Origin: Actinomycetes bacterium
Lineage (GTDB): Bacteria; Actinomycetota; Acidimicrobiia; Acidimicrobiales; RAAP-2
Length of the DNA: 32,020 bases
Reading direction: 5' to 3'
Assembly (NCBI GenBank): GCA_021828545.1
Contig: JAJZEN010000038.1
Coordinates: 1 to 32,020, forward strand
Below are positions 1 through 8,191 of this stretch, piece by piece; the first letter of the stretch is position 1; every line of letters begins with the position of its first letter. The notes under the pieces were generated by a model. The model had not been told where the DNA came from and made no database searches. It saw only the letters and a program-made list of their open reading frames with translations. A program made the translations under genes and the position numbers.

Positions 1-345
1 AGCGTCGAGCAGGCCGTCGTAATCGGTCACGGTCGCGAGGAGTTCCTGCGACGCGCCCACCAGCACCTCGAGTCGTACACGGGGCTCGAGAACTACCGCG
101 CGAACTGGCGCCGCATGGGATTTGGTTCCGACGACTTCGTACGGGGAGGCTCCGAGCGACTCTGCGACGCCATGATCGTTCACGGTGATTGCGACACCAT
201 CAACCAACGGATCGAGGACCATTTCTCCGCCGGCGCCGACCACGTGTGCCTCCAGGTCCTCGGGCCCAACGTGGCCACCCCACCGAGTGTGGACTGGCGC
301 CTCGTGTCCGACGGCCTCAACGACGTTCGACGACGTCGCCCGTGA
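1..345 (+). CDS. C-terminal part of an LLM-class F420-dependent oxidoreductase (cut by the window edge)
   Basis: The frame is open from base 1 and ends at TGA 343-345, giving about 114 residues of C-terminus. The tail runs through a segment rich in Y, R and W, then GGSERLCDAM, then the block GADHVCLQVL, which is the pattern at the end of luciferase-like monooxygenases of the MSMEG_4141-type F420-dependent family (from memory of that family). These are TIM-barrel flavin/F420 enzymes that exchange hydride with an organic substrate; the substrate cannot be told from this tail. The start and the cofactor-binding N-terminus lie outside the window. The next gene to the right is on the other strand, so this gene ends its transcription unit here. 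Confidence 0.75.
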   Translation, partial: SVEQAVVIGHGREEFLRRAHQHLESYTGLENYRANWRRMGFGSDDFVRGGSERLCDAMIVHGDCDTINQRIEDHFSAGADHVCLQVLGPNVATPPSVDWRLVSDGLNDVRRRRP

Positions 346-397
346 CGTGCGACGTGTCGGGGTGAGACGAGAGGACGTGCGAAGGGTAGGGGCGTGA

Positions 398-847
398 CTA
401 GTGGGGGTCGCCGGGACCAAAGATGACGACGCCGTCGCCCCCGGTGTGAGGGCCTCGTCCGCGCACGCGGCGCACCATCAGGGTAACCGCACCTAGGGAT
501 ACGAATTCTAGGGTGCCGATGACGATCCACCCGACCGTGATGAGAAAGAGTCCGACGAAAATGCCCTTGAGGAATCCGTGGCGGACCATCGCCGAGATCC
601 ACAGGGGCAACCACGCGAAACTCCAGCTCACCAGTGGCGCGACGAAGACCGCCGCGGCGTGACGTCGCCACCCGAGGTACACACCAAACAGCACGGTCGC
701 GGCCACGCCACCCAGGACCGCGCGCCCGTCGTCACTGGGACTGATCTCCCAGGCGGCGACGACGACCGTCATGACGACCGCCCACGCCACCATGGCGACC
801 GACACATTGCCGCGCGCGCGCTGACGAACCTGAACGACGAAGCTCAT
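398..847 (-). CDS. Small integral membrane protein of unknown function
   Basis: 149 residues with four clear hydrophobic segments, roughly residues 16-33, 43-60, 66-88 and 94-125, separated by short arginine-rich loops. This pattern predicts a small polytopic membrane protein with a basic, glycine-rich C-terminal tail. I do not recognise a family. The start ATG (847-845) lies exactly 6 bases after a TAAGTT box on the minus strand, so the mRNA is probably leaderless. It is divergent from the S51-like gene at 903, and only 55 bases separate the two starts, so both promoters share this short intergenic space. Confidence 0.65.
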   Translation of the reverse strand: MSFVVQVRQRARGNVSVAMVAWAVVMTVVVAAWEISPSDDGRAVLGGVAATVLFGVYLGWRRHAAAVFVAPLVSWSFAWLPLWISAMVRHGFLKGIFVGLFLITVGWIVIGTLEFVSLGAVTLMVRRVRGRGPHTGGDGVVIFGPGDPH

Positions 848-853
848 GGCCTC

Positions 854-859
854 AACTTA
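854..859 (-). promoter_or_regulatory. Predicted -10 box (TAAGTT) of a leaderless transcript
   Basis: TAAGTT on the minus strand is followed by 6 bases (GAGGCC) and the ATG of the membrane protein. Transcription would start at or next to the A of the start codon. Confidence 0.45.
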
Positions 860-890
860 GCGGCCAGACGCGTCCGCGACCCACGACCGC

Positions 891-896
891 TACGCT
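891..896 (+). promoter_or_regulatory. Predicted -10 box (TACGCT) of a leaderless transcript
   Basis: TACGCT is followed by 6 bases and the GTG at 903. No Shine-Dalgarno sequence precedes this GTG, which supports a leaderless start. Confidence 0.45.
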
Positions 897-902
897 CGCA
901 TC

Positions 903-1916
903 GTGTCCCACGGCGTCCTCGCACTCCTCGGTTCCGGCGAGACCGGCCCGAGCATGACCAAAGTGCATCGCGGTCTCTTGACGCGACTCAACGACGTACG
1001 CGCGGTCAATCTCAACACGCCATACGGCTTCCAGGAAAACGTACCCCAGATGACCGAGAAGCTCCTGGCGTATTTCTCGACCTCCCTGCACGTGAACGTC
1101 ACGCCCCTCGATCTGCGCTCGTTCGACGACGCGACCACCGAGCAACGCCAGTTCTTCAAGGACGCCGTGCGCACGGCGAATTACGTCTTCGCGGGTCCGG
1201 GAAGTCCCTCGTACGCCCTGCGCCAGTGGACGCCATTGGGGCTGACCGAAGATCTCACGTCGGTCCTTGCTCACGGCGGCGTAGTGTGTTTCTCGTCTGC
1301 CGCGGGCTTGACGTTAGGGCACTACACGCCCCCGGTGTACGAGATCTACAAGGCGGGCACCGGGCCCGAGTGGCTCGAGGGGCTCAACGTCATGGCCGGG
1401 GTCGGCCTGGACTGCGTGGTACTACCTCACTACAACAACGCCGAGGGTCGCGACTACGACACGAGTCGTTGCTATATCGGCGAACGACGACTGCGAATCC
1501 TCGAAGAGCAACTACCCCGGGGGGTCGGCGTCCTCGGCATAGACGAGCACACGGCGGCCATCATCGAACTCGCCACCATGACGATGACCGTCCGGGGCAA
1601 GGGCGAAGTCCACTGGCGCCTGGATGGCCGGGTCAGCGACTTCCCCAGCGACAGCGAGGTCGCCCTCGCTGATCTCGGCGCCCGCGCGCGATCCTTCGAG
1701 GCCCTGGCACCGACGATCGCGCCCACGATCAATGTGGTGGACGAGGGTGAGTTGCGGGCGCTGCGTGACGCACACGACCGTCTCGCCACCTCGCTCAACA
1801 CGATTCGCACCGCCGCACGCGCCGCGGGTCAGTACGCCATCGCCGACGAGATTCGCGACGCCCTCAGTGCGGCGGGGGTCGTGGTGCGCGACGGGGCGAT
1901 CGCGCCACCGAAGTAG
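903..1916 (+). CDS. Peptidase S51 / type 1 glutamine-amidotransferase-like protein with a CysRS-like C-terminal tail
   Basis: 337 residues from a GTG start. Residues 1 to about 265 resemble the class I glutamine-amidotransferase-like fold of peptidase S51 (cyanophycinase and dipeptidase E relatives): an opening LALLGSGETG strand-loop, GPGSPSYAL, CFSSAAGLTLG where the nucleophile serine is expected, and GIDEHTA, as in cyanophycinase-like proteins. The last 55 residues carry a helical block with IADEIRDALSAAGVVVRDG, very like the C-terminal end of cysteinyl-tRNA synthetase. What the fused tail does here is unknown; no synthetase HIGH or KMSKS motif is present, so this is not a CysRS. The stop is 4 bases from the stop of the convergent persulfide dioxygenase gene. 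Substrate unknown. Confidence 0.7.
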   Translation: MSHGVLALLGSGETGPSMTKVHRGLLTRLNDVRAVNLNTPYGFQENVPQMTEKLLAYFSTSLHVNVTPLDLRSFDDATTEQRQFFKDAVRTANYVFAGPGSPSYALRQWTPLGLTEDLTSVLAHGGVVCFSSAAGLTLGHYTPPVYEIYKAGTGPEWLEGLNVMAGVGLDCVVLPHYNNAEGRDYDTSRCYIGERRLRILEEQLPRGVGVLGIDEHTAAIIELATMTMTVRGKGEVHWRLDGRVSDFPSDSEVALADLGARARSFEALAPTIAPTINVVDEGELRALRDAHDRLATSLNTIRTAARAAGQYAIADEIRDALSAAGVVVRDGAIAPPK

Positions 1917-1920
1917 ACCG

Positions 1921-3021
1921 CTACGCAATCGCGCAACGGTTGGGACCCAATTCCATTTCCAACGCATCAGCACTGAGCGTCTCAGAGCCTTCGTTGATGC
2001 GCACGATCCGCTGATAATTCGGCGGACGGTCCTTGACATTAGCCATCGCCCAGGCCACGAAGTCGTCTTCGCTCATGGCCAGTGCCGCCAGGGAATGACG
2101 TAAGTCACCTAGGGGCCGCGCGACGAAGATATCAGCGTGGACCTCGACCGCACTGCCGTAGTGCGCGGGAAAGACGGTCGTCGTATCCGACAACGGCAAG
2201 ACGCGCTCGTGGAGACTCCGATAAAGATTGTGGGCGAACACCTCGGCCTGGTCCGCCAAATCTGGTCGACCCACACTCTCGAGGAACAGCGTGTCACCCG
2301 TGAAGATCGCGGCCGCGCCGAGTTGGTACATCGTCGACCCTTCGGTATGTCCCGGCACGCTCACCGCGGAGACGGTCAGGGACACGTCGGGGGCGAGTTC
2401 GATTCGTCGCCCGTCGCGCAGGGCCTCAAACGCGAAGTGAAAGGGGTCCGATGCGCTCAGCAACAGTGTCGCACCCGACTGGGCGACGAGGTCGCGCGCG
2501 CCCGACAGGTGGTCGGCGTGCAGATGAGTGTCGAGGACGTGAGTAATCTCCCATCCGTGCTCGCGCGCGACGTCGCGATACTGTTCCACGTCGAGCGACG
2601 GGTCGATGGCGACGCACGTCGCCCCGGCACCCACTACGTAGGAGAGGCAGCCCTTTCCGCGACGGCGAATCTGTACGACGGTGGCACCACCAACGTCACC
2701 GGTCACGCGGTCGTAGGTCGACGCCCACGCGCCCATACCACCGTGCAGGACCGCACTGGGAATCGCGTGACGCGCGAGAATTTCCGCACCCAATTGAGCG
2801 CGCGCTCCCTTCGCGCAAATGAGTACGAGCTTCGCGTCGCCCGGAACATCGTCGAGCGAATTCTCCAGGGCCGCCAGAGGAATGTTGTGCACTCCCGGAA
2901 TCTGCCAGTCCGCGACCTCGTCGGGTTCTCGGACGTCGATCATGTACAACGCGTCGTCAGCGTCAAGTCTGCCCAGCAACTCGCTGGTAGTGATGCTCGA
3001 AATCAATTCACCGGTCGCCAT
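1921..3021 (-). CDS. Rhodanese-persulfide dioxygenase fusion (ETHE1-like metallo-beta-lactamase fold)
   Basis: 366 residues with two domains. Residues 8-108 are a rhodanese domain with the active-site loop CAKGARA (Cys69), which carries sulfur as a persulfide. Residues about 115-345 are a metallo-beta-lactamase-fold domain with THLHADH (165-171), GHTEGS (His225) and FTGDTLF (Asp243), the layout of ETHE1-type iron persulfide dioxygenases that oxidise glutathione persulfide to sulfite. The fusion would pass sulfane sulfur directly from one site to the other, a known arrangement in bacterial sulfide detoxification. The ATG at 3021 lies 6 bases after a TAGACT box, so the transcript is probably leaderless. 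A second, single-domain rhodanese is divergently encoded next door, suggesting a small sulfur-handling locus. Confidence 0.85.
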   Translation of the reverse strand: MATGELISSITTSELLGRLDADDALYMIDVREPDEVADWQIPGVHNIPLAALENSLDDVPGDAKLVLICAKGARAQLGAEILARHAIPSAVLHGGMGAWASTYDRVTGDVGGATVVQIRRRGKGCLSYVVGAGATCVAIDPSLDVEQYRDVAREHGWEITHVLDTHLHADHLSGARDLVAQSGATLLLSASDPFHFAFEALRDGRRIELAPDVSLTVSAVSVPGHTEGSTMYQLGAAAIFTGDTLFLESVGRPDLADQAEVFAHNLYRSLHERVLPLSDTTTVFPAHYGSAVEVHADIFVARPLGDLRHSLAALAMSEDDFVAWAMANVKDRPPNYQRIVRINEGSETLSADALEMELGPNRCAIA

Positions 3022-3027
3022 GGGTGA

Positions 3028-3033
3028 AGTCTA
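3028..3033 (-). promoter_or_regulatory. Predicted -10 box (TAGACT) of a leaderless transcript
   Basis: TAGACT, then TCACCC, then the ATG of the rhodanese-dioxygenase gene on the minus strand: the TANNNT-N6-start pattern again. Confidence 0.45.
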
Positions 3034-3085
3034 TGGTGGAAACAAAAGAATGCTCTAACGAGTGTCCGTTCGGAAGGTGAAGAAA

Positions 3086-3421
3086 ATGACCCCAGTGGAG
3101 AATATTGACGTCGCGCGGGCCCTGGAACTTCTCGACGGCGGCGCCGTGCTGCTCGACGTCCGAGAGGACGACGAGTGGCGCGCGGGACACTCACCACTCG
3201 CGACACACATTCCCTTGTCGTCCGTGCCCGACGCCGTGGACGACCTCGCGCACGAGCGACGTATCGTGTGCGTCTGTCGCTCTGGGGGCCGCTCCGCGCG
3301 CGCCGCTCAGTTTTTGACCGAACAGGGATTTGACGTGGTCAATCTCGAGGGCGGCATGACCGCCTGGCAGTCGTACGGGGCCGAGATGGTCGCCGACGAC
3401 GGCGAGCCGACCGTCGCCTGA
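3086..3421 (+). CDS. Single-domain rhodanese sulfurtransferase
   Basis: 111 residues from ATG 3086. The protein is one rhodanese domain: LLDVREDDEW near the start, the active-site loop CRSGGRSA (catalytic Cys in CVCRSGG), and the closing LEGGMTAWQ. It would move sulfane sulfur between thiols. I chose ATG 3086 over the in-frame GTG at 3062 because GGAAGG sits about 9 bases before the ATG and the domain begins just after it. It is divergent from the rhodanese-dioxygenase fusion, and both likely serve sulfide or persulfide handling. The exact partner is inferred only from this neighbourhood. Confidence 0.8.
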   Translation: MTPVENIDVARALELLDGGAVLLDVREDDEWRAGHSPLATHIPLSSVPDAVDDLAHERRIVCVCRSGGRSARAAQFLTEQGFDVVNLEGGMTAWQSYGAEMVADDGEPTVA

Positions 3422-3444
3422 ACGGCGGCAGGGGCGAATACCCT

Positions 3445-3567
3445 CTAGCTCTTGTCGCCGAGGATACCCTTCTTCGACTCCTTCTTGGCGTGCTTGTCGT
3501 TGCGCTTCTCCTTGAGCGACTTGCCGACCTTCTTAACGTTGTGCTGATTCGGTGATTTTTCGGCCAC
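3445..3567 (-). CDS. 40-residue lysine-rich basic protein
   Basis: The minus-strand frame extends further upstream, but GTG 3567-3565 is preceded by a good Shine-Dalgarno site, AGAGGAG (on the minus strand at about 3579-3573), so I take this start; it gives 40 residues. About a third of them are lysine or arginine, clustered in KKVGKSLKEKRNDKHAKKESKK, split here as KKVGKSLKEK and RNDKHAKKESKK, with no hydrophobic core. Very short lysine-rich proteins containing GKSLKEKR are, as far as I recall, widespread in actinobacteria without known function; nucleic-acid or ribosome binding is a plausible guess from charge only. It is convergent with the small rhodanese, with 23 bases between the stops. 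Confidence 0.6.
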   Translation of the reverse strand: MAEKSPNQHNVKKVGKSLKEKRNDKHAKKESKKGILGDKS

Positions 3568-3792
3568 GGGGACTCCTCTGATCGGCGTCGTCAGTGTTGG
3601 CGGCGTCGAGATCACATCGGGGAACCACGTCGTGCTCGCCACGACGGAAGGACCGGCGGTCCTTCTCGTGACGCTCCACGTGGTCGCGATCTCTAGTTCG
3701 ACCTTAATCGCGTCGGGCCGAGATCGGGCGAGAACCCATCTCGAACGTCCGAACGACGGGCCACCTCGGCGAGTCGAGTGGAGCGCGGCGAC

Positions 3793-5616
3793 CTAGGAGT
3801 TGTCGCGCACGACGTCGACGAACTCTCCCTCGACACCCGCACCGGCCTCCACGAGCGCGACGTCACCGACCGAGGCGTAACCTTCGGCGACCTCGTCCCG
3901 TAATGGTGCGCTGTGGTGCTGGACCCCCGGTCCGCGCAACCAGGAAAAGACCGCCCCTACGAAGCACAACGCCGCCGCGACCAAGAAGGCCATGTGCAGT
4001 CCATTGGCGAATGGTGATTCAATCATGCTCGGGAAGAAACTGTGACCGAGGAGGACCTTGTCGTGGACTCCCGGCAGAGCCAGGATCTGGGGACCGAGTA
4101 ACTGCTGGATGGGATTGATTCCCAGGAATGCCGAGAAGAGACTGCCGATTGCCGGGATGTGGCTGATCGTGGTGGCCTGCGCCAGGGGGACGCCCTGGTG
4201 CGTCAACCCGACCAGGAGGGATTTAGGCAAAGTGGCCGAGAGACCCAGCGTGATCACGGTGAAGAAGAAGCCGATCGACAGCACTGACGCGGAGTTCTGG
4301 AAGGTGTTGAGCATCGCACCACCCGCTCCTCGACGATTCGCTGGTAATGAATTCATCACCGCCGAGGAGTTGGGCGCCGCGAAAAGTCCCATCGACAAGC
4401 CCACGAGCAGTAGCAGTGACGCGAAGAGTGGGTAGGGGAAATTGATGGGAATCGCTTGCAGGCCCACCAGACTGACCCCGGTCAGTATCAGTCCCACCGT
4501 AGCGAAGTTGCGCGCGCCGTGACGGTCCGCCAAGCGGCCCGACACCGGTCCCGCGATGAGAAAGCCAATCGTGAGGGGAATCATATAAATACCCGCCCAC
4601 AGTGGGGTACGAGCGAAGTCGTAGCCGTGCTGGGGAAGCCAGATTCCTTGGAGCCAAATTATCAAGATGAATTGCAGTCCCCCGCGAGCCAGCGATAGGC
4701 ACAGGGTTGCCATGTTACCCATCGCGAAGCCGCGCGAACTGAAGAGGCTCAGCTGGAACATCGGATCAGTGACCCGTCGTTCGATGACGACGAAGGCTAC
4801 GAGCACCGCGACGCCGCCGATGAGACAGGCGAGGACGAAGGGGCTGGTCCAGCCCATGGCGTGACCACCGTAGGGTTGAAGTCCGTAGACGATACCCGTC
4901 AGAATCGCGATCAGGCCTATGGCGAAGGTGAAGTTGCCGGTCCAATCGATCGTCGAGGGGGTACGCGCGCCGTTGTCGCGCAACTTAATGTACGACCAGA
5001 AGGTCCCGAGCAGGCTCACCGGGACCGACACCAAGAAGACGAGCCGCCACTCGATCGGGGCGAGGACACCGCCGATCACTAGTCCCATGAACGAGCCGCC
5101 GATGGCGGCCACTCCGTTAATTCCCAGGGCGAGCCCGCGCTCGTTGGCGGGAAACGCATCGGTCAAGATGGCGTTGGAGTTCGCGAACAAGAACGCCCCA
5201 CCCACTCCTTGGCCCACGCGCATCGCGATGATCCACAGTGCGCCGCTGGTTCCGTTCAACCATGTCACCGAGAGGAGAATCGAGAAGACCGTGAAGATGG
5301 CGAAGCCCAAGGTGAACATCCGCACTCGGCCGAAGATGTCGCCGACTCGCCCAAAACTGACCACGAGGACCGACGTCACGAGCAGGAACCCGGTCAAAAT
5401 CCATAAGAAATACGGCGTATTGGACGGCGCGAGCGGGTTCAAGTGGATGCCCCGAAAGATGTTGGGCAGCGCGATGAGCAGGATCGAGCCGTTGATCGTC
5501 GCGAGCAGGATACCCAGCGTCGTGTTCGACAGCGCGATCCATTTGTAGTTATCGCCGCGAGTGCCGGGCAACTGGGGTGTAGGGGTGGACACGAGGGGCT
5601 CCTGAGAGATCGACAT
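3793..5616 (-). CDS. MFS multidrug exporter, DHA2 (14-helix, EmrB/QacA-like) family
   Basis: 607 residues with about 14 hydrophobic segments between residues 25 and 565, the usual size and layout of DHA2 proton-driven drug exporters. The cytoplasmic motif A appears as GRVGDIFGRVRMF near residue 90, and a second copy-like element as GRLADRHGARNF after the middle of the protein. A hydrophilic, acidic tail of about 40 residues follows the last helix. It is divergent from a MarR regulator; the 54-base gap holds a perfect inverted repeat 14 bases upstream of this start, so the exporter is very probably repressed by that MarR protein and induced by a ligand, perhaps the exported compound. No clear Shine-Dalgarno site precedes the ATG. 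The substrate is unknown. Confidence 0.85.
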   Translation of the reverse strand: MSISQEPLVSTPTPQLPGTRGDNYKWIALSNTTLGILLATINGSILLIALPNIFRGIHLNPLAPSNTPYFLWILTGFLLVTSVLVVSFGRVGDIFGRVRMFTLGFAIFTVFSILLSVTWLNGTSGALWIIAMRVGQGVGGAFLFANSNAILTDAFPANERGLALGINGVAAIGGSFMGLVIGGVLAPIEWRLVFLVSVPVSLLGTFWSYIKLRDNGARTPSTIDWTGNFTFAIGLIAILTGIVYGLQPYGGHAMGWTSPFVLACLIGGVAVLVAFVVIERRVTDPMFQLSLFSSRGFAMGNMATLCLSLARGGLQFILIIWLQGIWLPQHGYDFARTPLWAGIYMIPLTIGFLIAGPVSGRLADRHGARNFATVGLILTGVSLVGLQAIPINFPYPLFASLLLLVGLSMGLFAAPNSSAVMNSLPANRRGAGGAMLNTFQNSASVLSIGFFFTVITLGLSATLPKSLLVGLTHQGVPLAQATTISHIPAIGSLFSAFLGINPIQQLLGPQILALPGVHDKVLLGHSFFPSMIESPFANGLHMAFLVAAALCFVGAVFSWLRGPGVQHHSAPLRDEVAEGYASVGDVALVEAGAGVEGEFVDVVRDNS

Positions 5617-5629
5617 CGAAATAAGGAAA

Positions 5630-5655
5630 GTACTTAGTTAAAAGTAACTAAGTAC
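5630..5655. promoter_or_regulatory. Perfect 11-bp inverted repeat, likely MarR operator
   Basis: GTACTTAGTTA (5630-5640), spacer AAAG, then TAACTAAGTAC (5645-5655): both arms match at all 11 positions. MarR dimers bind AT-rich inverted repeats in just this kind of divergent gap. The site would cover the promoter of the exporter and adjoins the MarR -10 box, so one dimer could repress both genes. Confidence 0.75.
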
Positions 5656-5666
5656 CACTATAGTGG
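5655..5666. promoter_or_regulatory. 12-bp palindrome CCACTATAGTGG containing the marR -10 box
   Basis: The palindrome is perfect and shares its first base with the end of the 11-bp inverted repeat. TATAGT (5659-5664) inside it is followed by 6 bases and the GTG at 5671, so it fits the -10 of a leaderless marR transcript. It may be a second half of the operator or simply promoter sequence. Confidence 0.5.
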
Positions 5667-5670
5667 CTTC

Positions 5671-6141
5671 GTGCCACTTGCTACGCCGGATTCTCCTCGC
5701 ACCCAAGAAAATTCCGTCGCCGTCACGCTACGCGTCGCCGTCGCACGGATCTACCGCGCCCTGAGATTCAGCGCGTCCTCGCAGATCACTCCCTCGCAAG
5801 CATCAGTGCTCTTTCGCATCGAACAGAGCGGGCCCCTTCGCATGGGCGTACTGGCTCGCCAGGAACGAATCACGCCCGCATCACTCTCGAAGGTGGTCGA
5901 TTCACTCGACGCGCTAGGACTGGTGGAGCGCGAACCTGATCCACTCGACGGGCGCGGCACCCTGCTCAGCGTCAGCGCGACGGGCCGTCGGCTCATTCGT
6001 GAGCAGCGGGCCGCGAGCACTCAGGCCCTCGAGGAAGCCCTCTCCAAGCTCGCCCTCGCTGACCAACGAGTGCTCGACCGGTCATTGCCGGCGTTGGAGC
6101 GATTGGCGGACATCTTGTTGTCCAGCGTCGACGACGACTGA
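5671..6141 (+). CDS. MarR-family transcriptional regulator
   Basis: 156 residues from GTG 5671. The winged-helix region is at about residues 40-115: the recognition segment is near LARQERITPASLSKVVDSLDALGLVE, in two parts LARQERITPASLSK and VVDSLDALGLVER, followed by the wing with REPDPLDGRGTLLSVSATGRRL. N- and C-terminal helices would form the dimer interface. The gene is divergent from the MFS exporter, with the perfect inverted repeat at 5630-5655 between them, which makes it the probable repressor of the exporter and of itself. The GTG is 6 bases after TATAGT and there is no ribosome-binding site, so a leaderless mRNA is likely. It is convergent with the diguanylate cyclase gene. Confidence 0.87.
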   Translation: MPLATPDSPRTQENSVAVTLRVAVARIYRALRFSASSQITPSQASVLFRIEQSGPLRMGVLARQERITPASLSKVVDSLDALGLVEREPDPLDGRGTLLSVSATGRRLIREQRAASTQALEEALSKLALADQRVLDRSLPALERLADILLSSVDDD

Positions 6142-6185
6142 TTACGCGTCGCTCCCGATTCACTCCCCGCGCGACCACGACGCGG

Positions 6186-7979
6186 TCACGACGTCAGTGC
6201 ATCGGTCCCGACGACGTAGACCTGGTTCTTCCCCCGGCGCTTGGCCACGTACATTGCGGCGTCGGCTCTCTCCACGGCAGAAATCGCCGGCCGAGCACCC
6301 GACGACGCCAACGTCATTGGCGAAAGGAGGTTCACGCCGATACTCACCGTCACCTCGTGGGACACTCCGTCGACGACGAAGGGCTCCGCGATCGTTCGGA
6401 TGATGCGATCGGCAACCTCGAGACTGAAGGAGCGCTCCCCTCGCGCCTCGTTCGTGGGGGTGGGGTCTCCTTCAGCGACGAGTCGGTTCCAGGGTTCCAC
6501 GACGAGAACAAATTCGTCGCCACCCACGCGAGCCACGGTGTCGCCGGCGCGCAACACGTCCACCAAGCGGCGCGCCACTTCGGCCAAGACGGCGTCGCCG
6601 ACGCTATGGCCCCCGGTGTCATTTACACTCTTGAATCCGTCGAGGTCGCAGTAGAAGACCGCAACCTCACGACTCTCACGCGCGGATCGAACCAACGCCG
6701 CCTCCAAGCGGTCCATCAACAGAGCCCGATTCGGTAGACCCGTGAGTGGATCGTGAAGTGCGGCGTGCGCCAGTCGCTCTTCGACCATGACGACGTCGGT
6801 GACGTCGCGCAATACTCCGAGCACCTCGACGACGTCGCCCGCCGCATTACGACGAAAAGGTACGACGTGGCGACTGAACCAGTGCCACTGACCGTCGGCG
6901 TGGAGCAGACGATAGCGAATATGACGCACTTCTCCCTCCTCGAGGCGTCGGACCCCACTGTTAAGAGCACGCAGACCCGCTTGGTCGTCGGGGTGAACGA
7001 GGGTCTCGATGGCGTCGGCACCAAGGGACACGAGGAATTGGCTGGAAAAACCCAGGAGATCCCGGTCTCGAGAGCCGTACACGAGACGGCCCGTCTCGAG
7101 CTCGGTGATGAACGTGTAATCCGGCGACGCGGTGAGGACCGCCTCCAAGAAGGTATTGGTGTCACTGACCTGGGTCTGCGCCTTGACCTGATCGGTGACG
7201 TCCGCGACGGAGCCGAGGAGGCGCACAAGGACGCCCTCGTGGAACACCCCACTCGCGCGAGAATCGAACCACCGTATCTCCCCGTCGGTGGCGCGAAAGA
7301 TACGATAACGGAATTGGACCGGCTCGTCTCGTCGACACGACTCCATCGCGGCGTCAACGATCGCACGGTCGTCGGGGTGCACCCGCACTAGTGCGGCCTC
7401 GTAACCTCCGGGGATGCTCGCCGACTCGAGACCGTGCAGAGCGAACAGACCGTCGGACCATGTAATAATTCCCGACACAACGTCCCACTCCCACGATCCC
7501 GAGTGACCTACCAACTCCGCGTCACGGAGGCGACGTCGCTCGATCGTCAGTGCCGCTTCCGAGGCACGTAACTCCGCTTCGGCATTATGCCGTTCGGTGA
7601 TATCCAAGGTAAATCCCACCCCAGCGACGACGGCCCCGCTGTCGTCAGCGAGTGGCGCGACGCGGTGGATGAACGCTCGCTCGCCGAAGTGGATGTTGAC
7701 GGTCTCGTCGTGCCCCCCGAGCACTCGGTAATAGGGTTCCTCGAGCGCCGCGGCGACCTCGGGCGAGAATATTTCGAAGATCGTCTTGCCCTCCATCGAG
7801 TCTCGGGTCAAACCAACGAGCGCGAGACCTTGGCCCCCCGCGCAGATGTAGCGCAGTTCGTGATCGAACACCACGATCGCGCCTTCGGGAAATCCTCGTA
7901 CGATCGGGTGCGCCCCGGCACGCCGCAGAATCTCGAGAAGCGGGGGGTCGTGGTCCTCACTTCGAAGCGTCGTCACCAC
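6186..7979 (-). CDS. Diguanylate cyclase with three PAS domains
   Basis: 597 residues, predicted soluble. Three PAS sensor domains are visible at about residues 30-130, 155-268 and 280-397; the second and third have the PAC-type ending (HPDD early in the domain, then a strand ending in DVTD). A GGDEF domain follows at about 405-590 with HDPLTGLPNR at its start, the catalytic RVGGDEF (486-490) and, five residues before it, RAGD (477-480), which fits the RxxD inhibitory site that binds c-di-GMP. The enzyme should therefore make c-di-GMP from two GTP and be feedback-inhibited. No EAL domain follows. The signal sensed is unknown; no transmembrane segment is present. The start is GTG 7979, with another GTG directly after it that is better spaced from AAGGA. 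Confidence 0.88.
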   Translation of the reverse strand: MVTTLRSEDHDPPLLEILRRAGAHPIVRGFPEGAIVVFDHELRYICAGGQGLALVGLTRDSMEGKTIFEIFSPEVAAALEEPYYRVLGGHDETVNIHFGERAFIHRVAPLADDSGAVVAGVGFTLDITERHNAEAELRASEAALTIERRRLRDAELVGHSGSWEWDVVSGIITWSDGLFALHGLESASIPGGYEAALVRVHPDDRAIVDAAMESCRRDEPVQFRYRIFRATDGEIRWFDSRASGVFHEGVLVRLLGSVADVTDQVKAQTQVSDTNTFLEAVLTASPDYTFITELETGRLVYGSRDRDLLGFSSQFLVSLGADAIETLVHPDDQAGLRALNSGVRRLEEGEVRHIRYRLLHADGQWHWFSRHVVPFRRNAAGDVVEVLGVLRDVTDVVMVEERLAHAALHDPLTGLPNRALLMDRLEAALVRSARESREVAVFYCDLDGFKSVNDTGGHSVGDAVLAEVARRLVDVLRAGDTVARVGGDEFVLVVEPWNRLVAEGDPTPTNEARGERSFSLEVADRIIRTIAEPFVVDGVSHEVTVSIGVNLLSPMTLASSGARPAISAVERADAAMYVAKRRGKNQVYVVGTDALTS

Positions 7980-8191
7980 ATTCCTTGATTCTCACCACGA
8001 CGAACACTGACCCCCAATGCTCAAATTCGGTTCTCACTGAAGTATAGAGACGCGCGCGGCGCCGACGTCCAGGACCGTCCGCCCTCGCTACGGTGACGAT
8101 GCGGGGGTGACGTCCACGAAGTACCAACGTTTCGCCGTCCGCGGTTGGGCGTCGATCGCTTCGCCCGTGTGCGCGGCCGGCGCCCTACGTT

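Noticed and set aside
578-1672. Long plus-strand open frame (364 codons)
   Set aside because: It is antisense to the membrane protein and out of frame with the S51-like gene; the product is arginine- and histidine-rich, a by-product of high GC.
4919-5548. 209-codon plus frame opposite the MFS exporter
   Set aside because: Shadow of the exporter; no start signal and a low-complexity basic product.
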